NCBI RefSeq assembly: GCF_010093085.1
Contig: NZ_MSRC01000017.1
Span: forward strand, 295,627-359,626
Direction: 5' to 3'
Length of the DNA: 64,000 nucleotides
Origin: Bacillus sp. SKDU12
GTDB lineage: Bacteria; Bacillota; Bacilli; Bacillales; Bacillaceae
The position numbers and the translations under genes were made by a program. The notes beneath the pieces were generated by a model. It was not told where the DNA came from. It did no database searches and saw only the letters and a list, made by a program, of their open reading frames with translations. How positions within the stretch are numbered: position 1 is the stretch's first letter; each line of letters opens with the position of its first letter. Below are positions 16,646 through 28,136 of this stretch, one piece after another.

Positions 16646-16753
16646 TGTTCATTATTAATGATACGTAAAAAATATGTCGAAATTATAAACGATTAGGTTT
16701 TTGTTTTTTTCTAGTACCCTCAGTTGAGAACGCTTGGAAGGTGATGTTATCTA

Positions 16754-17143
16754 ATGAAGAAAGTGATAACGTACGGAACATTTGATTTATTTCACTACGG
16801 ACATATGAAGCTTTTGGAAAGAGCAAAAAATCTGGGTGATTATTTAATCGTAGGTCTGTCTACAGATGAATTCAATCTTCAAAAACAAAAAAAATCGCAT
16901 CATTCTTATGAACATAGAAAATTCATTTTAGAAACAATCGATTTTGTGAATGAAGTGATTCCTGAAAAAAGTTGGGAACAAAAAATCTCAGATATTCAAA
17001 AACACAACATCGATACATTTGTCATCGGTGATGATTGGGAAGGGAAGTTTGACTTCTTAAAGGAATATTGTGAGGTCATATACCTTCCAAGAACAGAAGG
17101 TATTTCAACTACCCAAATCAAAAAAGACATGGCTAGTTTATAG
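16754..17143 (+). CDS. tarD: Glycerol-3-phosphate cytidylyltransferase TarD
   Basis: Makes CDP-glycerol from CTP and glycerol-3-phosphate for the glycerol-phosphate units added by TarB and TarF. The 129-aa protein has the cytidylyltransferase motifs HYGH (14-17) and RTEGISTT (113-120) intact. RBS GGAAGGTGATG. It starts the rightward half of the divergent tar locus. A hairpin with a T-run after the stop may partly uncouple it from tarF. Confidence 0.95.
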   Translation: MKKVITYGTFDLFHYGHMKLLERAKNLGDYLIVGLSTDEFNLQKQKKSHHSYEHRKFILETIDFVNEVIPEKSWEQKISDIQKHNIDTFVIGDDWEGKFDFLKEYCEVIYLPRTEGISTTQIKKDMASL

Positions 17144-17154
17144 AAGTACTAATT

Positions 17155-17192
17155 AAAAGAGGCTTGAAGTAATTCAGTTGCTTCTTTTTTTC
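17155..17192 (+). terminator. Hairpin with T-run between tarD and tarF (terminator or attenuator)
   Basis: AAGAGGCTTGAA, loop GTAA, TTCAG-TTGCTTCTT followed by TTTTTTTCT. The stem is long with a few wobble pairs. No promoter for tarF is evident between it and the tarF start, so partial termination would lower tarF and the genes behind it relative to tarD. Confidence 0.6.
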
Positions 17193-17235
17193 TTGTTTGC
17201 ACAAATATAAATTTTCACTCTTTAAGGAGTTCATA

Positions 17236-18420
17236 ATGAAATCTTTTATTTTTAAAAAATGCAGGGGTTTATTAATCAGGGGCTATTCAGTTCTTTTTAA
17301 GATTTTTGCTCTTCTGCCAAGAAACAACAAATTGATTTTGTTTGAAAGCTATTCTGGAAAGCAATTTAGCTGCAACCCCCGCGCAATCTACGAATATCTG
17401 CAGGAAAATAGAGATCAATATGATTATAAATTGATCTGGAGTATTGATAAACGGTATTTATCAGCATTAGACGGTGTTGAAGCGGCATATATAAAAAGGT
17501 TTTCTCTTAAGTGGATTTGGTACATGGCAACAGCAAAATATTGGATTACAAACAGCCGGCTTCCTCTATGGATTCCGAAACCTAAAAACACATTGTATGT
17601 ACAAACATGGCATGGAACTCCGTTAAAAAAACTTGCCAATGATATGGACGAAGTACACATGCCTGGAACCACCACTGAGAAGTATAAACAGAATTTTTTA
17701 CAGGAAGTAAGCAAATGGGATTATTTAATTTCTCCTAATGCCTATTCCACAGAAATTTTTAAACGAGCGTTTCAATTTAACAAACAAATTTTAGAGACTG
17801 GTTATCCGAGAAATGACATACTATATTCTTCAAATAAAGAATCATTAATCAAAAAGGTAAAACAAGAGCTAGGAATTGGCGAAGATAAAAAAATAATTTT
17901 ATATGCACCAACTTGGAGAGATAACGAATTTAAGAAAGTTGGACAGTATAAATTTAAACTGCAATTTGATTTAGAAGAAATGAAGAGGGAACTAGGAGAC
18001 TCAGTAGTCATTCTTCTAAGAATGCATTATTTAGTATCAGAAAAATTCAATTTAGCGAATTATAAAGAATTTGTTAAAGATGTTTCTTTATATAAAGATA
18101 TTCGAGATCTATATTTAATTAGTGACTTATTAATTACAGATTATTCATCTGTTTTTTTTGACTATATGAATTTAAAAAAACCTGTGGTGTTTTTTGTATA
18201 TGATCTCCCGGCTTATCGAGACTCTATAAGAGGATTTTATTTTAATTTCCAAGAGAGAACGCCCGGGAACTTGGTTCAAACCAGTGAAGAACTTATAAAG
18301 ACAGCAAAAGAGTTGTTGTATAATCCTCATATAGATCATAACTATGAGAAATTTTATAATGAATTTTGCCATTTAGAAGATGGCAAGGCTTCTAAAAGAG
18401 TAATTGAAACAATTCTTTAA
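17236..18420 (+). CDS. tarF: CDP-glycerol glycerophosphotransferase (TarF-like)
   Basis: Adds a glycerol phosphate to the TarB product so that ribitol phosphate can be added. 394 aa from the ATG at 17236 (AAGGAG 8 bp upstream); the longer frame from 17197 has no ribosome binding site. Family motifs: TWHGTPLKKLANDM, ETGYPRNDIL, YAPTWRDNEF, RMHYLVS and TDYSSVFFDYMNLKKPVVF. It lacks the long N-terminal part of TagF, so it fits a primase of the TarF type rather than a long-chain polymerase. The A+T content rises clearly from here onward. Confidence 0.85.
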   Translation: MKSFIFKKCRGLLIRGYSVLFKIFALLPRNNKLILFESYSGKQFSCNPRAIYEYLQENRDQYDYKLIWSIDKRYLSALDGVEAAYIKRFSLKWIWYMATAKYWITNSRLPLWIPKPKNTLYVQTWHGTPLKKLANDMDEVHMPGTTTEKYKQNFLQEVSKWDYLISPNAYSTEIFKRAFQFNKQILETGYPRNDILYSSNKESLIKKVKQELGIGEDKKIILYAPTWRDNEFKKVGQYKFKLQFDLEEMKRELGDSVVILLRMHYLVSEKFNLANYKEFVKDVSLYKDIRDLYLISDLLITDYSSVFFDYMNLKKPVVFFVYDLPAYRDSIRGFYFNFQERTPGNLVQTSEELIKTAKELLYNPHIDHNYEKFYNEFCHLEDGKASKRVIETIL

Positions 18421-18443
18421 CTTCTAAATAAAGAGGTACTAAC

Positions 18444-19781
18444 ATGTTTTCTATAATAATGCCAATATATAATTCTGAGAATTATTTAAGAGGTTCAATT
18501 GAGAGTGTCATTAACCAATCAATTGGGTTTAAGGAAAATATAGAACTTATATTAATAGACGATGGCAGTTATGACAATAGCCCTCAAATTTGTGAATCCT
18601 TTAAAAACCTATTTCCTAATAATATTAAATTCTTAAAAATGGAAAATTCCGGTCCCTCCGCTGCAAGAAATTATGGATTATTAAATGTAAGTGAAAAATC
18701 TAAATATATTGGTTTTCTAGATTCTGACGATGCATTCTCCAAGAATGCGCTCAGTAGTATTTATGGATTTTTTTGTGATTTCGGAGATGTAAATATTGCT
18801 GTGTTGCCTGTTTATTACACAGGTGAAAAAAAAGGGGAACATAAATTAAATAATAGGTTTGAAAAAGGAACTAGAGTTATAAATATCATCAATGAATATA
18901 AAGCTATTCATTTTTATATTGGTGGTACTTTTTATAGAAGACATACAATAAATAATACCACTCTGTTTAATGAATCAATAAAATTTTGGGAAGACGCTAT
19001 CTTTTTTAATCAGTTATTGCTGAAAGAGAAAAGTTATGGAGCAGTTGCTGAAGGAAAGTATTTTTATAGAAAACGAAAAGAACAAAACTCATTAGTTGAT
19101 TGTTCATGGTTTGATAAAAAAAGGTACACGTATTTGCTGAATGTATGTTATATGACTTTGTTGATGGATTCAATAAAAATGTATGATAGAGCTCTGCCTT
19201 ATTTCCAATTTTTAATTATATATCATATGAAATTATTTTTATATCCTAATTATAGAGATATTTATAACTCTGTTTTAAATCATCAAGAACAAAAAGATTT
19301 TATAGATGATTTTATTAAAATTCTAAAGTTTATTGACCCACAATATATAAAAGAACAAGATATGCCTATGTATTATAAAGAATTTATGTTTCATTTATTA
19401 GGAGTAAAAACAGATGCTCTTGAAGCTATAAAAAAAGAAAAAGTACTACAAAGCACATGTACTGTTACTTCAACAAAAATAAAAGGGCTTAAACTTGAAT
19501 TAACAGGGCACTTTATTAATCAGTACTATGAGATGCAAGAGAATGACGAGGTCTATATAAAATATTTTAATAGATTAAAAAAATGCAAACGTAAAGAATT
19601 GAGAAAAACAATTGAAGTATGGGGATATAAATTAAGAGATTTTAGATATGCTGGCTTTGTTGTTGAGATACCAATTTGGGCCTTTTCTTTTGGCTTTGTC
19701 GTAAAAACAACCGATGATACTTTAGAACTTAACAAAGTAAATATTTTTAAAAGTTTACACACGAAGTTTTTGAAAAAATAG
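18444..19781 (+). CDS. ggaA: GT2-family glycosyltransferase, GgaA-like (minor teichoic acid)
   Basis: An N-terminal GT-A domain (about 1-230) has SIIMPIYNSENYLRGSIESV, LIDDGSYDNS and the metal-binding FLDSDDAF. A C-terminal part of unknown role follows. It has 445 aa, close to the 446 I recall for GgaA of B. subtilis 168, which with GgaB makes poly(glucosyl-N-acetylgalactosamine 1-phosphate). The next gene has the GgaB architecture, which supports the name. In 168 the pair lies between tagH and gtaB; here it lies between tarF and tarG. It is very A+T-rich. TarS-like decoration of ribitol teichoic acid is the main alternative. Confidence 0.65.
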   Translation: MFSIIMPIYNSENYLRGSIESVINQSIGFKENIELILIDDGSYDNSPQICESFKNLFPNNIKFLKMENSGPSAARNYGLLNVSEKSKYIGFLDSDDAFSKNALSSIYGFFCDFGDVNIAVLPVYYTGEKKGEHKLNNRFEKGTRVINIINEYKAIHFYIGGTFYRRHTINNTTLFNESIKFWEDAIFFNQLLLKEKSYGAVAEGKYFYRKRKEQNSLVDCSWFDKKRYTYLLNVCYMTLLMDSIKMYDRALPYFQFLIIYHMKLFLYPNYRDIYNSVLNHQEQKDFIDDFIKILKFIDPQYIKEQDMPMYYKEFMFHLLGVKTDALEAIKKEKVLQSTCTVTSTKIKGLKLELTGHFINQYYEMQENDEVYIKYFNRLKKCKRKELRKTIEVWGYKLRDFRYAGFVVEIPIWAFSFGFVVKTTDDTLELNKVNIFKSLHTKFLKK

Positions 19782-19918
19782 TGAGGAATGCTTTTAATTC
19801 ATTTTACTAAAGTAATGATGTTTTTTTAAAAAATTAGCATTCTGTATTTTAACGGCTTTATGTCTTTTATTTACCCCGATCTTTATTCATATAAACATTT
19901 TGTTAGGAGTAATCTTTT

Positions 19919-22621
19919 ATGAACGTAAAGAGTTTTAATTATGATTTCAGTGTTATAATGCCAATTTATAATGTTGAATTATATCTAACCGAGGCTATAG
20001 AAAGCGTCGTTAAACAGACTATAGGTTTTGAAAACATTCAGTTAATACTTGTCGATGACGATAGCCCTGATAAAAGTGAAGTCATTTGTAAAGAATATGC
20101 TCAAAAATATCCAAATAATATTGTATACGTCAAGAAACAGAATGGCGGAGTGAGTAGTGCCCGAAATTATGGATTGAATTATGCTGAAGGTCGGTATATT
20201 CAATTTTTAGATCCAGATGACTTTATTTCAAAAGAAACTTTTGAAAATGTTTTAAGCTTCTTTAACCAACATGGGAATGAGATTGATATTGTAGCAATTC
20301 CCATTTTCTTTGAAGAAGGAAGAACCGGGGAACATAATCTAAATAATAAGTTTTCTCGCACAAGAATATTAGACGTAGGAAAAGAACCACATCATATATT
20401 AACTCATTGCTGTTCTACATTTATAAAAAAAGAAGTCTTGAAAAATATTTGGTTTGACGAAAACTGTAAAATAGGTGAAGATGCCAAACTAGTCAATTTA
20501 ATTATATCTCAAAAGAAAAAATATGGTCTGGTTAAAGAGGCAAAATACCACTATAGAGTTAGAGAAAATGGATCTTCTGCGATGCAAACTGCTAAAGCAA
20601 ACAAGAATTGGTTTAACCATTCTCTTATCACTTTTTCCAAGAATTTAATCGAGTCCACAAAGAATCATGAACGGAAAATACCTTTATTTCTTCAATATAT
20701 GTTGATGCATGATTTGAAATGGAAATTAATGATTAAGGATATTAGTGAAACACCTTTAGATGAAAATGAATACCGTGAATTTTTAAGGTTGATTCGAGAA
20801 GTATTGTCGTATATTGAGAATGATGTCATTATTGCAACAAAAAGTGTAAGCCATTTCTATCTAATTCATGCCTTGAAATTAAAACACGGAGAAAGTTATA
20901 GTAGGTATGTATACGAAAGAGAAACTGAACAAGATTATTTTTTATACAGAGAAGGTAAAATTGTTTCCAAATTATCAAACCAAACTCTAACTATTGAGAT
21001 TTTAGAGGAAAACAAGGATTCTATTCTTATAGAAGGCTTTTGGAGTTCTCTCTTTGATTCTAAAGGGTTTAATTTTTACGCTAAGATTGGGGAAACAAAG
21101 ATAAAAGCAAAGAATATAAATAGACGGCATAATGATTATATTAGTTTAGGAGAAGTAATAAAAAAGTATCCTGGTTTTTCTGTAGAAATTCCCAAAAAAT
21201 ATCTTGCAAACAATCAGCATATTGAATTTTTCATAACTAAAGGTAAAAAAAGAAAAATGGCAAACCTTCGTTTCTTTAAACATTCAGGTTTGTCAAATAA
21301 TTTAGTCAACTCTTATGTGGCTAAAAAAGATTATATCTTTTATTATAATTATAAAAAACTAATCTTTGAAGAAAATAATGTTAAAAATAGATTTATAAAA
21401 GAGTTTCGTTTCTTAAAATCTCTAAATAAGTTAAGAGGTAAATCAAAGAGACGAAAATCAGCTATTAAAAAGGCTATGCTTGCTAGGATGGCACACCATG
21501 TTTTTACTATTTTCAACAGAAAACCAGTGTGGTTATTCATAGACAGACAGGATAAAGCCGATGATAATGCTGAGCACCTTTTTAAATATGCCATCAGTAA
21601 AAATGATGGGGTAAAAAAATACTTTATAATAAAAAAGGATAGCAAAGATTACAACAGAATCAAAAAATACGGAAATGTTATACCATACAGGTCTCTTAGG
21701 CATAAAATTCTGACCTTATCATCTTCCAAGGTAATATCGACACATGCAGATTTATGGGTTGTAAATCCATTTTTCAATATGGAAGTTTATTTTAGAGATT
21801 TATTTAATTTTCAGTTTGTCTTTTTACAACATGGAATAACAATGGCTGATCATTCCGAATGGTTAAATAAATACAGTAAAAATATCAAATTACTAGTCAC
21901 TTCAGCAAAACCTGAATATCGGTCTATTGTGAAAGGGAATTATAATTATAAAAAAGAAAATATTTTTTTGGGTGGATTTCCGAGATACGATAATCTTAAG
22001 AAGAGTGAAGGAGAAAAGCAGCTTCTAATAATGCCTACTTGGAGAAAAGATATAGTATTACCGAAAGATCAGGCAAAAGGAGTAAGACCGTACAACCCGA
22101 CATTTAAAGATAGTGAATACTTTGCTAGATATAATGACTTGATTAATGATGAGCGACTGATCAATTTTGCTAAAGATAATAATTATAAGATAACCTTTTT
22201 CCCGCATCCAGACATACAACAACAGATTACAGATTTTAAAAAACATGAGTATGTAAAGTTTGCGGATTATAATAGCAGCTATCAAATGTTATTTAATTCT
22301 TCTAATATAATGATTACTGATTTTTCATCGGTTGCATTTGATTTTGCATACGAGAAAAAGCCTGTAATCTATTACCAATACGAAAAGTCATACCATTTTA
22401 AACTTGATTACTATGATTATAAGAAAATGGGCTTTGGCGATGTAATAGAAGATCATAATAGCCTGGTTGATAAAGTTATTTATTATATGAAAAATAATAG
22501 TCGTATGGAAGATAAGTATAGAAAAAGAGTGGATAACTTTTTTGCATATACTGATAAAAATAATAGGGAACGTATTTATAATGCTATTGTGCAATTAGAA
22601 AATAGTAAAGTAGCTAAATGA
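19919..22621 (+). CDS. ggaB: GgaB-like bifunctional GT2 / glycerophosphotransferase protein
   Basis: 900 aa, the same length I recall for GgaB of strain 168. The N-terminal GT2 domain (about 5-230) has SVIMPIYNVELYLTEAIESV, LVDDDSPDKS and FLDPDDF. The middle region (about 330-500) is beta-rich. The C-terminal domain (about 540-890) is a CDP-glycerol glycerophosphotransferase type with LQHGITMADHSEWLN, GGFPRYDNL, MPTWRKD, FPHPDI and TDFSSVAFDFAYEKKPV. Such proteins make sugar-phosphate repeating units. TTAGGAG lies before the ATG. It follows ggaA after 137 bp and is strongly A+T-rich. Confidence 0.7.
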   Translation: MNVKSFNYDFSVIMPIYNVELYLTEAIESVVKQTIGFENIQLILVDDDSPDKSEVICKEYAQKYPNNIVYVKKQNGGVSSARNYGLNYAEGRYIQFLDPDDFISKETFENVLSFFNQHGNEIDIVAIPIFFEEGRTGEHNLNNKFSRTRILDVGKEPHHILTHCCSTFIKKEVLKNIWFDENCKIGEDAKLVNLIISQKKKYGLVKEAKYHYRVRENGSSAMQTAKANKNWFNHSLITFSKNLIESTKNHERKIPLFLQYMLMHDLKWKLMIKDISETPLDENEYREFLRLIREVLSYIENDVIIATKSVSHFYLIHALKLKHGESYSRYVYERETEQDYFLYREGKIVSKLSNQTLTIEILEENKDSILIEGFWSSLFDSKGFNFYAKIGETKIKAKNINRRHNDYISLGEVIKKYPGFSVEIPKKYLANNQHIEFFITKGKKRKMANLRFFKHSGLSNNLVNSYVAKKDYIFYYNYKKLIFEENNVKNRFIKEFRFLKSLNKLRGKSKRRKSAIKKAMLARMAHHVFTIFNRKPVWLFIDRQDKADDNAEHLFKYAISKNDGVKKYFIIKKDSKDYNRIKKYGNVIPYRSLRHKILTLSSSKVISTHADLWVVNPFFNMEVYFRDLFNFQFVFLQHGITMADHSEWLNKYSKNIKLLVTSAKPEYRSIVKGNYNYKKENIFLGGFPRYDNLKKSEGEKQLLIMPTWRKDIVLPKDQAKGVRPYNPTFKDSEYFARYNDLINDERLINFAKDNNYKITFFPHPDIQQQITDFKKHEYVKFADYNSSYQMLFNSSNIMITDFSSVAFDFAYEKKPVIYYQYEKSYHFKLDYYDYKKMGFGDVIEDHNSLVDKVIYYMKNNSRMEDKYRKRVDNFFAYTDKNNRERIYNAIVQLENSKVAK

Positions 22622-22643
22622 GCTTGGGTTTGATCTGAAATGA

Positions 22644-22698
22644 CACTTTTAAATTACGGGAGAAGTTCTGCGGAACTTCTCCCTGCTATTTAAAAGTG
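22644..22698. repeat. Nested inverted repeat between ggaB and tarG
   Basis: The outer arms CACTTTTAAAT and ATTTAAAAGTG (11 bp each) flank an inner perfect stem GGGAGAAGTTC, loop TGCG, GAACTTCTCCC. No T-run follows on the + strand, so it is not a standard terminator for ggaB. It could still block transcription, stabilise an mRNA end or bind a protein. Confidence 0.7.
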
Positions 22699-22794
22699 AA
22701 AAAAACCTCAACATCTGTTACAATATTCACCGGTGCTTTCAAATTCTTTAACCGAAAGATCCAAAAAATCATTTAAGTCTAAGGAAGATAAACA

Positions 22795-23622
22795 ATGAAT
22801 GCATTAGTAAGAATCGTAAAAGAGCAAGTGACATCGTTTCCTTTAATTTTGCGCTTGGCTTCGTATGAGACAAAGTCTCAGTACCAGATGAATTATCTTG
22901 GAGTATTATGGCAGTTTTTAAATCCCCTCATTCAAATGCTGGCGTACTGGTTTGTATTTGGTATGGGAATTCGTAACAGTAAGCCGGTCATAACGGGCGT
23001 CGGAGAGGTACCTTTTATTGTTTGGATGCTTGCTGGGTTGATTCCGTGGTTTTTTATTAGCCCGACGATTCTCGATGGATCAAACAGTGTATTTAAGCGG
23101 ATCAATATGGTCGCAAAAATGAATTTTCCGATCAGTTCGCTGCCTTCTGTCGTGATTGCTTCAAATTTATTTAGTTATTTTGTAATGATGGGCATTTATG
23201 TCATTGTCCTTTTAGCAAGCGGCGTTTACCCTAGCTTGCATTGGATACAATATATTTACTATTTAATCTGCATGATTGTATTTATGTTTTCATTTAGTTT
23301 GTTTAACTCTACAATCAGCGTGCTTGTCAGAGATTATCAATTTTTGCTGCAGGCCGTCACCAGATTATTGTTCTTTTTACTTCCGATTTTTTGGAATATC
23401 TCTGAACAGCTTGGGAAAAACCATCCGAATCTGCTGCCTGTGCTTAAGCTGAATCCGATTTTTTATCTGATAGAAGGATTCCGAAACAGCTTTTTAGACG
23501 GAAAGTGGTTCTTCCAAGACATGAAATACACGCTGTATTTCTGGCTGTTCACGTTCCTATTATTGTTAGTAGGTTCTATCCTGCATATGAAATTCAGAGA
23601 CAAGTTTGTTGACTTTCTTTAA
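22795..23622 (+). CDS. tarG: Teichoic acid ABC exporter, membrane subunit TarG
   Basis: Permease of the two-component ABC exporter that moves lipid-linked wall teichoic acid across the membrane. 275 aa, ABC-2 type, with about six hydrophobic segments (for example [30 protein letters not shown] and the C-terminal [15 protein letters not shown]). The family features [12 protein letters not shown] and [13 protein letters not shown] are present. RBS CTAAGGAAG. It is followed 19 bp later by the ATPase gene tarH. Confidence 0.94.
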   Translation: MNALVRIVKEQVTSFPLILRLASYETKSQYQMNYLGVLWQFLNPLIQMLAYWFVFGMGIRNSKPVITGVGEVPFIVWMLAGLIPWFFISPTILDGSNSVFKRINMVAKMNFPISSLPSVVIASNLFSYFVMMGIYVIVLLASGVYPSLHWIQYIYYLICMIVFMFSFSLFNSTISVLVRDYQFLLQAVTRLLFFLLPIFWNISEQLGKNHPNLLPVLKLNPIFYLIEGFRNSFLDGKWFFQDMKYTLYFWLFTFLLLLVGSILHMKFRDKFVDFL

Positions 23623-23629
23623 TACGTAA

Positions 23630-25225
<1,596 letters not shown>

Positions 25226-25226
25226 G

Positions 25227-25262
25227 AAAAGGCTATTGGATGGATGTCCAATAGCCTTTTTG
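25227..25262. terminator. Bidirectional terminator between tarH and gtaB
   Basis: AAAAGGCTATTGGA, loop TGGATG, TCCAATAGCCTTTTT. It has A-run and T-run flanks, so it serves both converging genes. Confidence 0.92.
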
Positions 25263-25263
25263 T

Positions 25264-26142
25264 TTAGAGTTCTTCTTTGTTTAGCAGAGCTTCCATAAAT
25301 GGAGTGAGCTGCTCGCGAAGCTCTTTATCCTGCATCGCAAACTCGAGAGTTGTTGTGATAAAGCCAAGCTTTTCACCAACATCATAGCGCTTACCTTCAA
25401 AATCGTAAGCAAACACTCTTTGAATTTCATTTAACTTTTGAATAGCATCCGTCAGCTGAATTTCTCCGCCTGCGCCGACTTGCTGCTCTTCTAAGTACAT
25501 GAAGATCTCAGGTGTGAATACGTAACGGCCTAAGATGGCAAGATTAGAAGGTGCAGTGCCCTTAGAAGGCTTCTCGACGAAGTTTTTCACCTGGTAACGG
25601 CGGCCCTCACTTGTCAGCGGGTCAATAATGCCGTAACGGTGTGTTTCATCTTCAGGCACCTGCTGAACACCGATAATAGAAGAAAGTGTTTTGTCGTATT
25701 CATCCATTAATTGACGCAATCCTGGTGTTTCTGCCTGAACAATATCGTCTCCAAGCAGAACCGCGAATGGCTCATCACCGATAAAGTTACGCGCGCACCA
25801 GACAGCGTGTCCGAGCCCTTTAGGCTCTTTTTGGCGAATATAGTGGATATCAGCCAGGTTAGAAGCCTTTTTCACTTTTTCAAGAAGTTCGGTTTTTCCT
25901 TTTTCTTCTAAGTTTCTTTCAAGCTCAGGAGAGTAATCAAAATGATCTTCAATCGCCCGCTTGCTTTTACCTGTTACAATAATAATATCTTCAATACCGG
26001 CTTCAACAGCTTCTTCAATTATGTATTGAATGGTTGGCTTGTCAACGATAGGAAGCATTTCTTTCGGCATTGCTTTCGTAGCCGGCAAAAATCTCGTTCC
26101 GAGACCTGCGGCAGGGATTATGGCTTTACGTACTTTTTTCAA
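25264..26142 (-). CDS. gtaB: UTP-glucose-1-phosphate uridylyltransferase GtaB
   Basis: Makes UDP-glucose, the donor for teichoic acid glucosylation, for glycolipid anchors and (via TuaD) for teichuronic acid. 292 aa from a TTG at 26142: AGGAAGGTG lies 8 bp upstream, and the earlier TTG at 26148 is too close to it. The GalU/GtaB motifs [19 protein letters not shown] (13-31), GLGHAVWCA and [10 protein letters not shown] are intact. A sigma-B-type promoter lies upstream, in keeping with the known stress control of gtaB. Confidence 0.96.
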   Translation of the reverse strand: MKKVRKAIIPAAGLGTRFLPATKAMPKEMLPIVDKPTIQYIIEEAVEAGIEDIIIVTGKSKRAIEDHFDYSPELERNLEEKGKTELLEKVKKASNLADIHYIRQKEPKGLGHAVWCARNFIGDEPFAVLLGDDIVQAETPGLRQLMDEYDKTLSSIIGVQQVPEDETHRYGIIDPLTSEGRRYQVKNFVEKPSKGTAPSNLAILGRYVFTPEIFMYLEEQQVGAGGEIQLTDAIQKLNEIQRVFAYDFEGKRYDVGEKLGFITTTLEFAMQDKELREQLTPFMEALLNKEEL

Positions 26143-26227
26143 TGTCAAAGCACCTTCCTTGTATTATGCTTTATATTCAGCGCAGTGATTACACATAGCT
26201 GATATAATAAAATAGACTTATCTTTCT

Positions 26228-26252
26228 TTACCCAACTTCATCTATTCTAAAC
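26228..26252 (-). promoter_or_regulatory. Sigma-B-type promoter of gtaB
   Basis: On the minus strand GTTT, 15 bp, GGGTAA fits the general-stress sigma-B pattern. It is about 85 bp before the gtaB start. Confidence 0.7.
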
Positions 26253-26356
26253 ACGTTAATCATATAAGAAAATCCAATTTTAAACAAGAGTTAGTCTATT
26301 ATCTAAGGCAGTTAACTTAAAGTAACCTTAAAATTGTTGAAAACAAAAAAATGATA

Positions 26357-26385
26357 TTGAGCAAATCATATGCTAAGTTTAAAAT
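26357..26385 (+). promoter_or_regulatory. Sigma-A promoter of the TarM/TagE-like glycosyltransferase gene
   Basis: TTGAGC, 17 bp, TAAAAT, about 75 bp before the start codon. It lies in an A+T-rich gap where such matches can occur by chance. Confidence 0.45.
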
Positions 26386-26462
26386 AGAACAAATAGGGTA
26401 TACATATTTTAGAGGGGTTACCTATTTCATTTTGAATATCAATTCTAATAAGAGGTGCACGG

Positions 26463-27992
26463 ATGAAAACGGTTTTTATGGTAGTTTATACGATTGATGT
26501 AAACAAAGGCGGCATGACAACCGCCATGCTAAACCGGTCAAAAATGCTTGTACATAATGGATATAAGTCAGATTTAGTTACTTTTGATTATAATCCTTAC
26601 TATGAGAATATAACATCTGAATTAAGACGGATTGGTAAATTAGATCCAGATGTTAATATTTTGAATGTAAATGATTACTATCGAGATTTGAATACTGACG
26701 GAAATATTGATCCTTCCTATTATGAAAATGAAGCAAAAACAGAACAGGAAGGGTATTTCATTCAGGATTCGGAATATGATACAAAACAGTACATCAGATA
26801 CTTTAAACAAGGTTCTTATGTGAAATATAAGAAATGGACTGAGGATGGACACCTTAGTCATATTGATTTTTTCAATGAGAATAGACAAAGGGTTAAAAGA
26901 GAAGAATTCCATAAAAACAAGTATAAACATAGAGAGATCGGTTTTGATCCTGCTAATAACAAAATGAATTATGAGAAGTACTTTACGCCTGATGGGTTCT
27001 GTTACCTCATACGATGGTATAACAGTGAAACCGAGAAACAGCAGCAAGTTTTTCTTTTTAACAAAAATAGCAATAAGGTTCTAATGTTTAAAAATAATGC
27101 TGAATTCCATACGTATTGGTTAAACGAAATAGCTGCAGCAGAAAATGAAAAACCAATTTTTATTTGTGATGGACCGGGAAGCACCGGAAAAGTCAGAGGA
27201 ATGAAAAAAGAACTAGCTCATAGAATTTATATGGTGCACATCAATCATTTTGAATCTCCGTTTACATACGGAAGTAAAGTAAAACCGGATCATATTGATT
27301 TTCTAAGCAATATTGATAAACTTGATGCGCTCGTAGTGCTTACAAATGATCAAAAGAAAGATATAGAAAAACAATTTGGTGAACATGGAAACATTTTTAT
27401 TATTCCTAATTCAATGCCATATACAGATTTGCCAGACATAAAAAAAGATAATAAAAAAGTCAGCATGTTTGTAAGATATAATAAACAAAAGGCTATTGAT
27501 GAGGCAATTAAAGCATTTGTGAGGGTTATTAAAAAGGTGCCAGATGCCAGACTTGAAATTTTCGGTCACGGTGCTGAGAAGTCTAAATTAGAACAATTGA
27601 TTAATGAATTGAATCTGCAACAGAATGTTTTTATTAAAGGCTATGCAAAAAATGTAAGAGAAGAAATGGGAAGCTCACTTACCACTTTATTGTCTTCTAA
27701 TTATGAGGCCTTCCCCCTTTCTGTCATGGAATCTTTTATGAATGGAACTCCTGTTATCAGCTATGACTGTAATTATGGTCCTCGAGACTTGATAAATGAG
27801 GGAGTAGATGGTTACATTGTTCCTCACAAGGACCAAAAAGCATTAGCCAATCAAATCATAAAGCTGTTAAATAATCCTGATGCTGCAAAAGAGATGGGAT
27901 TAAAAGGACGTGAAAAGGTTCTTACCGAATATACAAATGAAGCAGTATTGAACAAATGGCTGCAGCTGTTTAATGCATTGGAGAAAAATTAA
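26463..27992 (+). CDS. GT4-family poly(glycerol/ribitol-phosphate) glucosyltransferase, TagE/TarM-like
   Basis: 509 aa. The N-terminal beta-rich insertion of TagE/TarM/GtfA proteins (DUF1975 type) includes YVKYKKWTEDGHLSHIDFFNE at about 119-139. The C-terminal GT-B half has the retaining-GT4 E-x7-E motif (EAFPLSVME) and ICDGPGSTGKVRGM. It resembles S. aureus TarM, which adds alpha-GlcNAc to ribitol teichoic acid, and B. subtilis TagE, which adds alpha-glucose to glycerol teichoic acid. Given the adjacent gtaB, UDP-glucose is the likely donor. RBS AGAGGTG. It has its own promoter and terminator. The sugar, the acceptor and the linkage cannot be told from sequence. Confidence 0.8.
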   Translation: MKTVFMVVYTIDVNKGGMTTAMLNRSKMLVHNGYKSDLVTFDYNPYYENITSELRRIGKLDPDVNILNVNDYYRDLNTDGNIDPSYYENEAKTEQEGYFIQDSEYDTKQYIRYFKQGSYVKYKKWTEDGHLSHIDFFNENRQRVKREEFHKNKYKHREIGFDPANNKMNYEKYFTPDGFCYLIRWYNSETEKQQQVFLFNKNSNKVLMFKNNAEFHTYWLNEIAAAENEKPIFICDGPGSTGKVRGMKKELAHRIYMVHINHFESPFTYGSKVKPDHIDFLSNIDKLDALVVLTNDQKKDIEKQFGEHGNIFIIPNSMPYTDLPDIKKDNKKVSMFVRYNKQKAIDEAIKAFVRVIKKVPDARLEIFGHGAEKSKLEQLINELNLQQNVFIKGYAKNVREEMGSSLTTLLSSNYEAFPLSVMESFMNGTPVISYDCNYGPRDLINEGVDGYIVPHKDQKALANQIIKLLNNPDAAKEMGLKGREKVLTEYTNEAVLNKWLQLFNALEKN

Positions 27993-28000
27993 TGAAATGA

Positions 28001-28030
28001 AACGCCCGAAGGTTGCTTCGGGCGTTTTTA
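28001..28030 (+). terminator. Rho-independent terminator after the first TagE/TarM-like gene
   Basis: AACGCCCGAAG, loop GTTG, CTTCGGGCGTT, then TTTATTT. Confidence 0.92.
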
Positions 28031-28068
28031 TTTGGAATGTACCTCAGCTAGAGCCTTGATTTGAAAAA

Positions 28069-28077
28069 TGTTATAAT
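28069..28077 (+). promoter_or_regulatory. Extended -10 promoter for the downstream glycosyltransferase operon
   Basis: TGTTATAAT is a perfect extended -10 element; no good -35 is seen at 17 bp. It lies between the terminator and the start at 28137, so the following genes probably form a separate transcript that continues into mnaA. Confidence 0.55.
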
Positions 28078-28136
28078 GAACTTCTGAAAATGAACGTCAC
28101 TGTACTACTTTTAATAAAAGAAAGGTAATCGTATCT

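Noticed and set aside
22644..22698. Considered a terminator for ggaB
   Set aside because: The stems are strong but no T-run follows on the + strand; recorded as an inverted repeat instead.
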